From CAJXJP01 sp963926055 (GTDB lineage Bacteria; Patescibacteriota; Gracilibacteria; BD1-5; UBA6164): a stretch of DNA of 64,000 nucleotides. The notes beneath the pieces were generated by a model, which did not search any database, was not told the origin of the DNA, and saw nothing but the letters and a program-made list of their open reading frames with translations. A program made the translations under genes and the position numbers. Shown here one piece after another: positions 1-9,816 of this stretch (the first letter of the stretch is position 1; the number at the start of each line of letters is the position of its first letter). The DNA lies in assembly GCA_963926055.1 (NCBI GenBank), contig CAWUVK010000004.1:1-64000 (forward strand). The letters run 5' to 3'.

Positions 1-267
1 TTGTGATAATTCTCATTGATACTGAAAAACGGTTCCGCTGGCAGAAATATCTACTTTTTTATCTGGAAGTGGAAAATTTATATCTTTGGTTCTGTTGATT
101 TCAAATGATTTTGAAATATTCTTTAAATCAGCTAATCTCACTGAATCTCTAGAACCACTTGTGTATCCTTGAAACGAGATAAAAGCTACCGTTGCGAGAA
201 CTGCTAAAATTGTGATTACAACGATGAGTTCTACGAGTGTGAATGCTTTATTTAATTTATTTTTCAT
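1..267 (-). CDS. Type IV prepilin-like protein (3' end outside window)
   Basis: Begins with a short basic leader followed by the class III signal FTLVELIVVITILAVLATV, the hydrophobic N-terminal helix of type IV pilins and pseudopilins; the processed residue would be the Phe after Ala8 and the conserved Glu5 is present. After the helix comes SFQGYTSGSRDSVRLADLK, which is nearly repeated in the next gene, so the two are paralogs. Reading TGA as Gly, the frame runs off the left edge. Role inferred: pilus or secretion-filament subunit at the cell surface. The missing C-terminus prevents telling a major pilin from a minor one. Confidence 0.85.
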
Positions 268-365
268 GTTTTGTATTTTTGTATAAAAATGATAGTTTTA
301 TTTTAATAATTTTTTGTTTATTTGAAAATATTTGTGTATTTACTTTTTTAAATAAATATGTAATA

Positions 366-394
366 AAAAAAACTGAAAATGTTTTCAGTTTTTT
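366..394 (-). terminator. Intrinsic terminator
   Basis: Perfect 9-bp stem AACTGAAAA/TTTTCAGTT with a 2-nt loop and a U-run on the minus strand, directly after the stop of the prepilin-LRR gene. Confidence 0.8.
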
Positions 395-1784
395 ATTGAG
401 AACAAGTTATTAAATTACTTTTATCAATATAAGTTGTAGTATTAGTTGTATTATAATATGAATCACAAAAATCATCTCAGGCAATAATTGGTCATTCATC
501 AGTTCATCTTTGTTGATAAAAAGCATTTGCTTCTAAAATAACATTTTCATTTTGGATAGTTAATTTGGAAATATAATTTCTAAAAAATGCATATGTTCAA
601 ATAAATTCTATATTATTTGGTATAACTACATTGGTTAATGAATTTCCGTAAAATACTTTTTCTTCAATCCTCGTTAGACTAGAAGGGAGAGTTATTTCTG
701 TAATTTTATTATTATCAAATGCCTGTTTTTCAATAGATTTTATACTATTTGGGAAGATAACAGTCTCAATTTCTTTGCTTCCAAATGCGTCTTCTCAAAT
801 ATGCTCTACTGATATTCCATTAATTTCACACGGGATTACTACATCTGACACATTTACTGGATTAGGATTAGACATAGTTGGGAGAGTGTATATAAAGTCG
901 ATAATCGTCCCAGTAGATTCATTAAAAACAAAATAAGATTCATTAGTTGGTGTAATAGAATCTATACATTCTCCAGAGGTTGGAAGAGATCATTCGCTAG
1001 GTTTAATCAATCATAATTCTTGTAGTTTTTTCGGATTATGATTCAAAATTTTTATTGCAAATTCAGCTAATCTATATTCATCATTTTTATCTAGACTCAA
1101 TAATTCTTTTTTCCAATCACTTTGTAAATCAACATTATTTTCATATTTATTTATCAGAGCGAGGCTAAAATCTGGATATTTATTCTCAATATTATCAGGC
1201 GTAATATCTATATTTCAAGTAGTTTGGAGTTTTTCCACATTAAATTCAACTGTTCCGGAATCAATATAAAAAGTAGATCATGAAGAGTGAAGTCAGATTG
1301 ATGAATAATATGTATTATCATTTCAAACTAAAAATAATCCATTATAATTTCAAGTAATTTTGTGTGCTGGATTTTTCGCATATATTTGAGATATTTTTCA
1401 TTGAGAAATCGCTTCTAAATCATATTTAAGTTGAAACTGTTTACTATCATGAGTGGTAGCATATTTCATTGGAGTTTTTGTCAATGGATCAACTGGAACT
1501 TGAGAAATTCATTGTAATCTTGCAAGAACCTCTTTTGAAACTTCTCATTGTTTCCAATGAGTTACACTGGCATCTATATTTCCTGGTACAGGATAATTTC
1601 CAGATGTCACATTATTTAACACGAGTGCTTTTTCGACTATTTTCATGTCGCTGACTCTCACTGAATCCCTAGATTGACTGGTATATCCTTGGAAAGAGAT
1701 AAATCAAATTGTTGACAATATAGCTAAAATAGTAATAACAACTATAAGTTCTACTAATGTAAATGCTCTTAATTCTTCTCTCAT
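393..1784 (-). CDS. Prepilin-like protein with BspA-type leucine-rich repeats
   Basis: 463 residues with TGA as Gly. The N-terminus carries a class III pilin signal (AFTLVELIVVITILAILST) and the segment SFQGYTSQSRDSVRVSDMK shared with the neighbouring prepilin. The middle (roughly residues 60-280) is unassigned. From about residue 335 come LRR_5/BspA-like units of the form AFGSKEIETVIFPNSIKSIE and ITEITLPSSLTRIEEKVF. Family knowledge: BspA repeats sit on surface adhesins. Inference: an adhesive minor pilin presented on a pilus tip, plausible for a cell that attaches to a host. Start chosen at the ATG directly before the leader. Ends at TAA, then a terminator. Confidence 0.8.
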
Positions 1785-1864
1785 CTATAATATATACCAA
1801 TATAAAATTGTATGTAATATTATTAATTTAACATTGAAAGTAAAATAATTTTTACAAAAAAAAT

Positions 1865-1890
1865 AATATTCTTTATATTTAAAGAATATT
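1865..1890 (-). terminator. Intrinsic terminator of the malic enzyme gene
   Basis: Inverted repeat AATATTCTTT/AAAGAATATT with a 6-nt loop that overlaps the stop codon region of the malic enzyme gene. Confidence 0.65.
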
Positions 1891-3022
1891 ATTTAATTAC
1901 TTTTGCAATTTCATTTGCAACATTTTTATCCAATGGAGATGGTATAATTTCATCAACTGTAGGATTTTTAACATAAGAAGCAAGTGCTTCTGCTGCATTT
2001 ATTTTCATTTCTTCAGTAATTTGAGAAACTCTATTTTCTAGAGCTCATTTAAATAATCATGGGAAAACTAAAACATTATTTAATTGATTTGGAAAATCTG
2101 AACGTCCAGTTGCAATTATTTTTGCTCATGCTTTTTTTGCTTCTTCAGGCATTATTTCTGGGATTGGATTTGCCATAGCAAATATCATTGGATCTGTATT
2201 CATAGATTCTACCATGTGAGATTTTAATGCTCCGGCAACCGAAACTCATACAAAAACATCTCTATTTTTCACAGCATTTTCTAACGAACCTTCGAGGTTA
2301 TCAATATTAGTTATTTCAGCTAACATTTTTTTTGTATCATTTAAATCATCTCTATTTTTAGAAATAATTCATTTTGAATCAACCATGATGACATCTTTGA
2401 TACCATATGCAAGCAATAATTTTGCAATTGCAACTCCTGCAGCTCAAACTCAATTGATTACAACTTTTACATCTTCTATATTTTTTTCAGTAATTTTTAC
2501 ACCATTAATAATTCAAGCAAGAGTTACTATTGCTGTGCCGTGTTGATCATCATGAAATACTGGAATATCTAATTCTGCTTTTAATCTTTCTTCGATTTCA
2601 AAACATCTTGGAGCTGAAATATCTTCTAAATTTATTCCTCAAAATGTAGGAGCAATATTTTTTATTGTTGAAATAATTTCTTCTGTATCTTGAGTATCTA
2701 AAATAATAGGGAAGCCATTTACTCATCCAAATTCTTTTAATAATGCACACTTTCACTCCATAACTGGAAGTCCTGCTAAACCTCAAATATTCCCAAGACC
2801 TAAAACAGCAGATCCATCAGAAATCACCGCAACAGTATTTGCTTTGAGCGTATAGTCATAAGCTGTATTTTTATCTTTTTGAATTTCTAAACATGGTTGA
2901 GCCACACCTGGAGAATATGCTAAAGACAAATCATCTTTTGTATTTAAAGGCATTTTTAAACCAGTTTCAATTTTTCAAACATGTTTTTTGTGAAGTTTTA
3001 AACTTTCTGCGAAATAATCCAT
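1889..3022 (-). CDS. Malic enzyme (NAD(P)-dependent, short bacterial type)
   Basis: 377 residues, the usual length of the short bacterial malic enzymes that convert malate to pyruvate and CO2. Visible family motifs in order: LAYSPGVAQPC near residue 37, SDGSAVLGLGNIGGLAGLPV near 70, the metal-binding DDQHGTAIV near 163, a Rossmann segment VVINGVGAAGVAIAKLL, and GRSDFPNQLNN near 330. The last three codons before TAA spell VIK. It is a likely source of pyruvate and reducing power in a reduced metabolism. Start is the ATG before DYFAESLKLHKK with no Shine-Dalgarno. A TTACT-N11-AGT inverted motif shared with two redox genes lies about 80 bp upstream. Confidence 0.93.
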
Positions 3023-3103
3023 AATTTTTATTTATATATATAAATTTATAAAAAATAATATATTTTATCAGCTAAAAGTAAAGGAAAAAATATATTTATA
3101 TAG

Positions 3104-3124
3104 TTACTATATTTTTTAAAGTTA
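3104..3124. promoter_or_regulatory. Candidate operator TTACT-N11-AGTTA
   Basis: Imperfect inverted repeat TTACT-N11-AGT upstream of the malic enzyme. The same spacing recurs before the glutathione peroxidase and the quinone reductase-like gene. Weakest of the three copies. Confidence 0.3.
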
Positions 3125-3141
3125 AATAATTCTAAAGAAAT

Positions 3142-3170
3142 AAAAAAATCCCAAAAAATGGGATTTTTTT
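3142..3170 (-). terminator. Intrinsic terminator
   Basis: AAAAAATCCCA/TGGGATTTTTT hairpin immediately downstream of the small membrane protein gene on the minus strand. Confidence 0.8.
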
Positions 3171-3521
3171 TTAGTATCAACGAGAAATTTTTTGTAATCG
3201 CAGTTGATGTCGATGATATCGATTCCTCGCATATATTATCATATAAGTGAGAAGAAAACACACCATTGCTTGGATTTGATTATACATTGCTATATGAAAA
3301 TTAGTATCAATAATCCAAAATGATAATCGCACATCACTACTCATATAAATCGCTAAAAATAAATGAACTACTCCTATTATTATTACTATAATAGGCATCA
3401 AATTCCAAAGTATTTTTGGGATACGAATATCTGGAAGAAATTTATATTTTTTAAATAAAAAACCTAAAGTTCCCTCAGATGGATGCTTTGTACAAGTGAA
3501 ATATCCGATTTGCTTCGCCAT
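3171..3521 (-). CDS. Small membrane protein, unknown function
   Basis: About 114-116 residues. A basic, cysteine-containing N-terminus (TCTKHPSEGT) is followed by two strong membrane segments, LMPIIVIIIGVVHLFLAIY and AMVCFLLTYMIIY, with a basic tail (RNRYHRHQLR). No family recognised. It has a textbook ribosome site, AAGGAGG eight bases before the ATG, unlike most genes here. It contains no internal TGA except at its natural-looking end, where TGA is followed by one sense codon, TAA and the terminator. Under table 25 the product is GY longer. A single-gene unit. Confidence 0.6.
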
Positions 3522-3643
3522 TTATAACCTCCTTTTATTCATAAATGCTCACGATATTGTATCAAAAAAAATAATAAGTCAATGCTATTGCAAAAAAAAT
3601 ATTAATGTATATAATTTGTATATATTAAATTTTTAATTATTTT

Positions 3644-4237
3644 ATGCCAAAAAAATCAAACTATACAAAAAATAAAACTACGCAAAATAAATTTTCGCTC
3701 AAAAAAATCATACTTTTTCTGATAATTTTATTATTCATTCATATTACGTATATAAATGTTTCTATTTTATTTTCTCATAATTCAAAAACAGAAGTTTTAG
3801 TAATAACTTCAATAGAAAAAATCAATTCTGCTCGAGTGAGTATAAAAAATCAAAATCATTTTGATCAAAATATTCAACTATTTGAAAAAGATCAGATGAG
3901 AAAAATTTTAATACTCGCCAGTGAAAATAATTCTTGAATTTCAGCAGTAGAAATAATAGGAGAATATTTACTCGAAAATGACGTTTGGGGAGGGAATATT
4001 GCACAACTTGAAAGCTATCCTTGATCTTATTACAAAGAAATTTTAGGTTTTTTAAATAATCAGAAATTAAAAAATGCTGCTATTTTAACAAGTTTTTGAA
4101 ATTATTATAAAACTTCTCAAAAATTTCATGCAAATGCCTATGATTCAATTGTAATAAAAACCTATTATAATGGTTTTGCTGATACTTTTTTTGGAAGTTT
4201 CCAAAATTTTTATTATTTTTGGAAAAATAAGTTATAA
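3644..4237 (+). CDS. Membrane-anchored protein, unknown function
   Basis: 197 residues. A lysine- and asparagine-rich cytoplasmic start (about 25 residues) precedes one membrane helix, IILFLIILLFIHITYINVSI, so most of the chain should be extracytoplasmic. The remainder is mixed alpha/beta with no motif I recognise. Several in-frame TGA codons (for example in NNSGISA and ESYPGSYY) confirm table 25. Monocistronic, ended by a hairpin. Confidence 0.6.
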
Positions 4238-4267
4238 AAAAAATCAGAAATAAATTTCTGATTTTTT
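4238..4267. terminator. Bidirectional terminator
   Basis: AAAAAATCAGAAAT/TTTCTGATTTTTT hairpin between convergent genes, with U-runs possible on both strands. Confidence 0.75.
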
Positions 4268-5015
4268 AATATGAAAGAGTTTGGTACTGAGTATTTTTTA
4301 GCATCATTGGTACTTCAATAGCAATAACATCTGATTCCTCTGAATCTCAAATAATTAAATGTTCAGGATTTTCATCATTTACACCAGCAGCATCTTTTGT
4401 TTTTAATTTGTGTGAATCTAATTTAATACTTCCTTCAATCACAAAATAATATACTCCATGAAGAGGATTTCTTTTTTTGTATGGCACAACTTCTCTTTGA
4501 GAAATATTTATACGAGAAATGTATGCGTCTTGAAAAATTCTATTTGCTTCATCTTTTGGATCTCAGCTTGCTAAGATTTGCCAAATATTTTGTCTATCTT
4601 TTTTTAAATATTTTTTTTGTTCATAAACCGGTTCACCAGAATGATTCTCTGATTCAATCCAAATATGTAAAACTTTTAATTCTTCTTCTTGATTTCCATT
4701 AAATTCACTATGAGAAATTCATTTTCATGTAGAAATACTTTGCACTGAACTTTTTTTGACTATAGTTTCATTTCAAATGCTATCTTTGTGAGAAAGTTCT
4801 CATTCTAATGGAATTGATATGATTTCCATGTCTTTATGTGGACGCGCTGGAAATCCTTCACCTGGTTGAACGTGGTCTTCATTTAAGACCAACAGTTTTC
4901 CAAATCACGGTCTTTTGTGATTATGGTAATCTGCGTATGAAAACGAAAAATAACTTTTAATCCATTTCTGATTAAAGTATCATCTTTCTTCATTTTCATG
5001 AATTTCGATGTTCAT
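4266..5015 (-). CDS. Pirin family bicupin protein
   Basis: 249 residues. The N-terminal cupin has the pirin pattern PARPHKDMEIISIPLEG and later GISHSEFN, which correspond to the metal-binding motifs of YhaK/pirin proteins. A second cupin follows with RNPLHGVYYFVIEG. Family members are iron or other metal cupins, some with quercetinase activity and linked to oxidative stress. It is transcribed divergently from bolA, and the shared intergenic region carries repeated CTTAAG motifs, suggesting joint redox or iron control. The substrate cannot be told from sequence. Confidence 0.88.
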
Positions 5016-5054
5016 AATCGCATAGTTATTAATAATACCTTTATTATAGTTTTC

Positions 5055-5135
5055 AATCTTAAGATTATCTTAAGAAAAAAGTGTTTGACTTTTTTTTGTC
5101 AAGCATATAATTTCATATATTAAATCTTAAGCTTA
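5055..5135. promoter_or_regulatory. Divergent pirin/bolA promoter with three CTTAAG sites
   Basis: CTTAAG occurs at 5058, 5069 and 5126. The first two are 11 bp apart (one helical turn) and the first lies inside the perfect palindrome AATCTTAAGATT. A plausible bolA promoter sits between them: TTGACT at 5085-5090 and TATAAT at 5106-5111, a 15-bp spacer. Operators on both sides of the promoter would fit repression of bolA and the divergent pirin gene. The regulator is unknown. Confidence 0.45.
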
Positions 5136-5140
5136 AATAA

Positions 5141-5383
5141 ATGAATTCTTTAGTACAAGAAGTAGAAAAAAGAATAAAAAATGAATTCTGAGAAAATATT
5201 CAAATGCAATTCATTGATGAAAAATGAGATGGAAAACATTTCTATCTTGATATTATATCAGATAAATTTGAAGGTATAACAAGAATTCAAAGATCGAGAA
5301 AAGTTCATACAATTTTAAAAGACTTATTAACAGATGATTCTATCCATGCTTTAAGATTAAAGTTAAGAGTCCCTGGAGAATAA
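5141..5383 (+). CDS. bolA: BolA-like protein
   Basis: 80 residues, the normal BolA size. The sequence follows the BolA fold pattern: GDGKHFYLDIISDKFEGITR, then RSRKVHTILKDLL with the helix-turn-helix-like region, and HALRLKLRVPGE at the end. BolA proteins bind monothiol CGFS glutaredoxins through a bridging [2Fe-2S] cluster and act in iron homeostasis and cluster trafficking. A CGFS glutaredoxin is the next gene, which strongly supports the call. The stop codon overlaps the first bases of a short inverted-repeat element. Confidence 0.85.
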
Positions 5384-5470
5384 TAAATTTCTTCCTTTAA
5401 AAATTACCCCCTCTGCCTTTCAGGCATCTCCCCCTTTCAAAAGGGGTGACTAATGCAGAAGAAATTTATT
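5382..5470. repeat. 89-bp MITE-like element with 13-bp terminal inverted repeats
   Basis: Ends are AATAAATTTCTTC and its exact reverse complement GAAGAAATTTATT. The interior is unusually G+C-rich for this genome and folds as TGCCTTTCAGGCA and CCCCTTTCAAAAGGGG. A related C-rich sequence occurs inverted before recJ (41696-41742), and a C-rich piece sits inside the rhs gene. It separates bolA from the glutaredoxin gene. Confidence 0.6.
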
Positions 5471-5563
5471 TTAAAAATTTTAATCCACTTTTGGCTTCCC
5501 TAATATAGGGAAGCTGTCCGTAGGACTGATGGGTTATTAACTTATATACATAAAAATAAAAAA

Positions 5564-5887
5564 ATGACACCAGAATTACAAAAAAGACTCGATGATCTAA
5601 TAAACCAATATAAAGTAATGCTTTTTATGAAGGGAAGTCCTGATATGCCAATGTGTGGTTTTTCAGCTCAAATCGTTGAAATTTTAATCGATCAAGGTAT
5701 TTATTTTGAATCATTTGATATTTACTCTGACGAAGAAGTAAGACAAGGGTTAAAACAGTACAAAGATTGGCCTACATATCCTCAACTCTATATTAATGGA
5801 GAACTTATCGGAGGACTTGATATCATCCAAGAAATGCTCGAAGCAGGAGAATTAGAAGATTTAAAAAAAGATGTAGGAATGGAATAA
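5564..5887 (+). CDS. grxD: Monothiol glutaredoxin (CGFS type)
   Basis: 107 residues. The active-site CGFS lies near residue 31 in MPMCGFSAQIV, preceded by VMLFMKGSPD; TYPQLYINGELIGGLDI near residue 72 is the glutathione-binding WPTxPQ/GG..D region. Monothiol Grx4-type proteins carry [2Fe-2S] clusters and pair with BolA, whose gene is directly upstream. All glycines are GGN, with no in-frame TGA. Followed by a strong terminator. Confidence 0.95.
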   Translation: MTPELQKRLDDLINQYKVMLFMKGSPDMPMCGFSAQIVEILIDQGIYFESFDIYSDEEVRQGLKQYKDWPTYPQLYINGELIGGLDIIQEMLEAGELEDLKKDVGME

Positions 5888-5890
5888 AAC

Positions 5891-5916
5891 AAAAAAGCGC
5901 GAAAGCGCTTTTTTTT
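5891..5916 (+). terminator. Intrinsic terminator
   Basis: AAAAAAGCGC-GAAA-GCGCTTTTTT hairpin three bases after the grxD stop codon. Confidence 0.9.
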
Positions 5917-5995
5917 TATGCTTCTAAAACACTAAAAATTTTCTTTTCGAGTATTTTAGATTTTTCCTTTAATTTTCTTATTTCTCCTTTTTTTA

Positions 5996-6298
5996 CTACT
6001 CTATAGCTTTATTATCACAACTGATCTTGTAACAATTATTTATAGAATAAAAATCCATTATTTTTCCATTAGAAACAAATTTTATGTGAAATGATGTATT
6101 TTTCGTAAATCTATTTATACGAATCCTCATAAACATACCAGTTTCTTTTACTGATGGGTATAATTCATGTATTATCAATATCAATTTTCTTACTTCGTCT
6201 TCATAATAAATAATACTAGAGCTTGTATATAATATTTTAGAGATTAAACACTGAAAAATTAATATAATAGAATGGACTACTTTTAATAAAATATTCAT
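5996..6298 (-). CDS. Hypothetical protein
   Basis: 100 residues beginning with a hydrophobic stretch (NILLKVVHSIILIFQCLIS) that could be a signal or single membrane helix. The rest is a small alpha/beta domain with one cysteine pair near the end (NNCYKISCDNK). GAGGAG eight bases before the ATG is a good ribosome site. Ends with TAG. It overlaps or abuts the upstream gene and is probably cotranscribed with it. No family recognised. Confidence 0.5.
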   Translation of the reverse strand: MNILLKVVHSIILIFQCLISKILYTSSSIIYYEDEVRKLILIIHELYPSVKETGMFMRIRINRFTKNTSFHIKFVSNGKIMDFYSINNCYKISCDNKAIE

Positions 6299-6642
6299 AT
6301 ATTTTTCTCCTCATTTCAAGCTAAAAAAATAAATTTTTTACACTCAATAGAAAAAATAATTTTCTGTAATATCTCTTGAATAATTTCTTGCGTAAAACGA
6401 AAAAAATTTATTTTTCCAAGATTTTTTACAAAAAGTTTATATTCATAATTTTCATATACATATTCAAATTCTATTAATTCTTCGTCATATTCAATATACA
6501 TTTTAAGAGAAGTTGTATCTTTATGCAGAAAATACATAATGTTTTCTGGCTGAATATTTTGTATTTTTCCAAAGGAAACCAAAATACACGATAACAAATT
6601 TCTCTCGTTTTTACACAATGGTATTTCTACTATATGTAGCAT
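6283..6642 (-). CDS. Hypothetical protein
   Basis: 119 residues from the ATG at 6642, chosen because AAGGAAG lies seven bases upstream; an earlier in-frame ATG at 6675 has no ribosome site. The sequence MLHIVEIPLCKNERNLLSCI has no recognised domain. The last TGA (6316-6318) would be a natural stop just before the ribosome site of the next gene; read as Gly it extends the chain 11 residues and overlaps the next start by 16 bp. Confidence 0.5.
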
Positions 6643-6708
6643 ATTTTTGCTTCCTTTTTTAGAACGTATTATCACTATAATATATTTACATATTTAGTCA
6701 AAAAAATA

Positions 6709-6740
6709 AAAAAATCTTGAAAATAAATTCAAGATTTTTT
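6709..6740 (-). terminator. Intrinsic terminator
   Basis: AAAAATCTTGAA/TTCAAGATTTTTT hairpin just after the stop of the replication-initiator-like gene. Confidence 0.75.
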
Positions 6741-8254
6741 TATAATTTTAATTTTTTAGAAATAATAAAATTTCTAATTATATTTTTAGCTTTTTCGAGT
6801 GGATTTTCTTCGAGAGGGTTTGCTTCTAAAATCTCAATTTGCTCTTGTTGGAGCATAACTTCATAATCTTCTTCGTTGTTTGCAATCCATTTTTGAACTT
6901 GCACATCTATAAGATTTTCGATTTGATTTTCTACAGAAATTTCTCAAGAATTATTTTTTTTGAGAGGATTTTTTAAGAAATTTTTGATTTGCGATAACAC
7001 AGATTTTTTTTCTCATTTTTCTATTGATTCAAACATGATTTCAATATCTGATCTCGAAAAATTGATAAGTGTTTCGCTGATAATATTTTCTTCATAAATA
7101 TGAAGATTATAAAATTTGTGAATCAAGTTTTCATTTTCAGCTAATAAATCTTTCATTTTTTCAATTGGCTGAAAATTTTGAGGATTTGAATTTTTAAGAA
7201 AATTTTGAAATTTTACTAAACAAATAGAAATATTTAATAATTCAAAATTTTCAAAAATATATTCTATAAACTCATTTCAAAAGTTCAAATCTAACAACAA
7301 CAATTTCATTTGTTTGATGTTGTTATTTGATTTAATTATTTGTTCTTTATTTATATTGCCTTTTTTGCGTTCTGTATGGTAGTTTTTTTGCGTTCTACCA
7401 AGAGCAAAATTTTCTTTCTGATCGTGATTATTTTGACTTTCAAGCTGAGAACTTTTTATACTTTTAGACTCAAAACTTTTTTCACTTACTTGAATTTCAA
7501 AAGGATTTTCTCAGATAGTACTTTTTTTACTTTCTACCTTAGTACTTTTTTTACTTTCATTGTTGTTAAGCACTTTCTTTATATCTAAATTTTCATATTG
7601 AACAATTCATTCAAGATTTAAACAGAAATATCTTGTATTGTCATAATCAAGTTGTACGTTAACTAAATTAAAATTTTCGAGCACTTTAATAGATTTGAGC
7701 TGTTGTTTTTTTGTCAGAGTTGTATCTTCGAGAATATTTTTCACAGAATTATAGAAATATCCATTTTTTAATTCTCATTTTTTGAGGAAATATTGTCTCT
7801 TTGATAGTAAATCTTTCACTAAGATAGTTTCATTTATCCCAATAGTATGAGCCAGAGCAATAGGGTAGCGAATATATGATTCATCCATGAATGGTTCCAG
7901 AGATAAATTCATATCCCACATTTCTTGATTTTTTGGATAAAAAATTTGATTTATTTTTTCATTATTAATTTTGAAATGAAGTTTTTTTCATTTTCAAAGC
8001 TTTGTAAAAATAAGATCTTGTTCTTCGAGTTTTTTACGAGCAGTATCAAACTTACCTCTAGGAAGCGCTGTATTTTCAAATACATATTCTTTAGAATGAT
8101 AAAAATACCCGTCAGCTCAAATACTGTCGTGTTTTATATGATAGAGCTCTTTATCGATGAGTTCCATGAGTAATACCGTTGGATTTATCCCAAAACTTAG
8201 GATAAATCTTTTTGGTAACAGGAGATGTTGAGAAATTATTTTATTTACTTGCAT
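6740..8254 (-). CDS. Replication initiator-like protein with two winged-helix units
   Basis: 504 residues. Two N-terminal units look alike: DGYFYHSKEYVFENTALPRG near residue 47 with a following helix and strand, and NGYFYNSVKNILEDTTLT near 160 with LNFNLVNVQ-type helix and beta wing. This duplicated winged-helix layout is typical of phage and plasmid replication or DnaD-like proteins that read GYFY..xxL...T.LS. The C-terminal half is a polar linker and a helical region ending in acidic repeats (EANPLEENPLEK). It starts three bases after the AbiEi-like gene. Inference: replication or partition gene of an old integrated element. Function not certain. Confidence 0.55.
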
Positions 8255-8257
8255 ATC

Positions 8258-8998
8258 CTATAATAAACTATTTAAATCAATTTTTTTTACTTTTTTTTGT
8301 GTTTTACTTGAAATTATTTTTTGTATTTTCTCTGTATTTCTACTATCTAGACGTTTTCCAGCATTTTTTATTACGTTTCGTATAATGATAAATTTATCAT
8401 TATACCCATTTTGCTGGTAAAATACTGCGAGTTTTGATAGACCTGAAACTTTAAACTTTTTTTGTAATAGAATCTCAATTTTTTCTGAAGTAATTTCTTT
8501 TTCAAATAATTTTTTATGAATTTTTTGGTATTTTTTTACCAAATCAAAATTATTTATTACAGTTGATAACATACTTTCAACTTCTAGTTTTGCTCATCAA
8601 ATAGATATTTTTTGAGTTATTCTCGAAACTTTACTTGCTATAAATTTTACAAATATTGTTTTACCTTCACCAATGCATGTTTCGAAATTTTTATTTTTCG
8701 TAATAATATAAAATTTTTTTATATTATGAGTTTCTCCAGCATGTATTTTTAAAGCAGTTTCACTAGAAATAATTCCACCCAGCAGAGATATTATGTCAAA
8801 TAAATGACTATCAATTGCTTCTTGAGACAACATATTACTTTTTTTGAGTACATATATTCCACGAATAGGAGAAAATAACATTTTTTCAGACAATAAATAT
8901 GTTTTGATATTTCCAGGGATTTCCTCTGATAAAAAAACATATTTCTGCTTCTTTTTATTCTCTATTATAAATGTTTTAACTTTTTCTATAATTCGCAT
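8258..8998 (-). CDS. AbiEi-like winged-helix regulator
   Basis: 246 residues once the two TGA codons near the middle (GG in ISIGGAKLE) are read as Gly. The first 90 residues fit the AbiEi/DUF6088-like plan: a winged helix, then FSPIRGIYVLKK and FDIISLLGGIISSETALKIH, close to the family's SALxLHG region. The C-terminal half is helical and basic (RKNVIKNAGKRLD). Family members are antitoxins of type IV toxin-antitoxin systems or transcription regulators. No AbiEii nucleotidyltransferase is adjacent; the downstream gene is the replication-initiator-like one. Ends with TAG. Confidence 0.5.
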
Positions 8999-9000
8999 AT

Positions 9001-9303
9001 ATTAGCGATTATTTATATATTTATCTTTTGTTCACATTATTTATGTTACTTAAAATATTTATTATTTACATTATTTTTGTACAAAATATTTTATAAAAAA
9101 ATACAAGAATTAAAATTGCTTAAAAAATATTTCATAAAAAAGTCAATATTTTTTGAATCTATTCCTGCTGTTATGTACTCTCTATTTATACAAATTTTTG
9201 AGTAAATTCAAAATTTTTATTCAAAAAAATATAAAAAATACTATTTACAAAATACAAAATATAATTAATATAGTTACTATATATTATATAGTAAATTAAA
9301 AAT
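9001..9303. promoter_or_regulatory. Divergent intergenic region with redox-type operator
   Basis: About 300 bp of very AT-rich non-coding DNA between the AbiEi-like gene and the glutathione peroxidase. At 9274-9294 there is a near-perfect palindrome, TTACT-N11-AGTAA, 10 bp before the peroxidase ATG; binding there would block the start. I see no ORF, tRNA or repeat in the rest. Confidence 0.4.
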
Positions 9304-9786
9304 ATGAACAAAGAATTTTATAATTTCAGAGCTAAAAGCCTCAGATGAGAAGAAAAATCAATGAGTGAATATGAAGGAAAAGTAATTATAGTTGTAAATA
9401 CGGCAAGTAAATGTGGATTAACGTATCAATATGCAGGTCTCGAAAAATTATATCAAAAATACAAAGATCAAGGATTAGTGATTTTAGGTTTTCCATGTAA
9501 CCAATTTGCAAACCAAGAACCAGGAGATTCAAAATCGATTGAACAAGGATGTTTGATTAATTATGGAGTTACGTTTCCAATGTTTGAAAAAGTTGATGTA
9601 AATGGTGATAATACTCACCCAATATTCTCATATTTAAAAAATAATATTTTTTCTATCTTTGGGAAAAAAGTGAAATGGAATTTTACAAAATTTGTAGTAG
9701 ATAAAAATGGAAATCCAGTGAAAAGATTTTCTCCAACTACGAAACCAGAAAAATTAGAAAAAACAATTCAAAAATTATTAAAATAA
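9304..9786 (+). CDS. Glutathione peroxidase family protein (Cys type)
   Basis: 160 residues, full length for bacterial GPx/BtuE. The peroxidatic cysteine is Cys37 in NTASKCGLT; the tetrad is completed by Gln71 in FPCNQFANQEPGD and the Trp-Asn of KWNFTKF. A second cysteine in EQGCLINYGVTFPMFEK is where the resolving cysteine of thioredoxin-dependent family members lies, so reduction by thioredoxin is more likely than by glutathione. It reduces peroxides in the cytoplasm. Start at the ATG before NKEFYNF; there is no Shine-Dalgarno. A palindromic operator overlaps the leader. Confidence 0.93.
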
Positions 9787-9816
9787 AAAAAACTGCTAGA
9801 AATAGCAGTTTTTTTT
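9785..9816 (+). terminator. Intrinsic terminator
   Basis: AAAAACTGCTA-GAAA-TAGCAGTTTTTTTT hairpin overlapping the peroxidase stop codon. Confidence 0.9.

Noticed and set aside
5917..5995. Short minus-strand ORF ending at the grxD terminator
   Set aside because: About 30 codons with no ATG, GTG or TTG start and biased to Lys/Glu; probably chance.
7374..7380. Another TATGGTA as the left end of E0
   Set aside because: It lies inside the replication-initiator-like gene with no recombinase sequence beside it; a chance heptamer.
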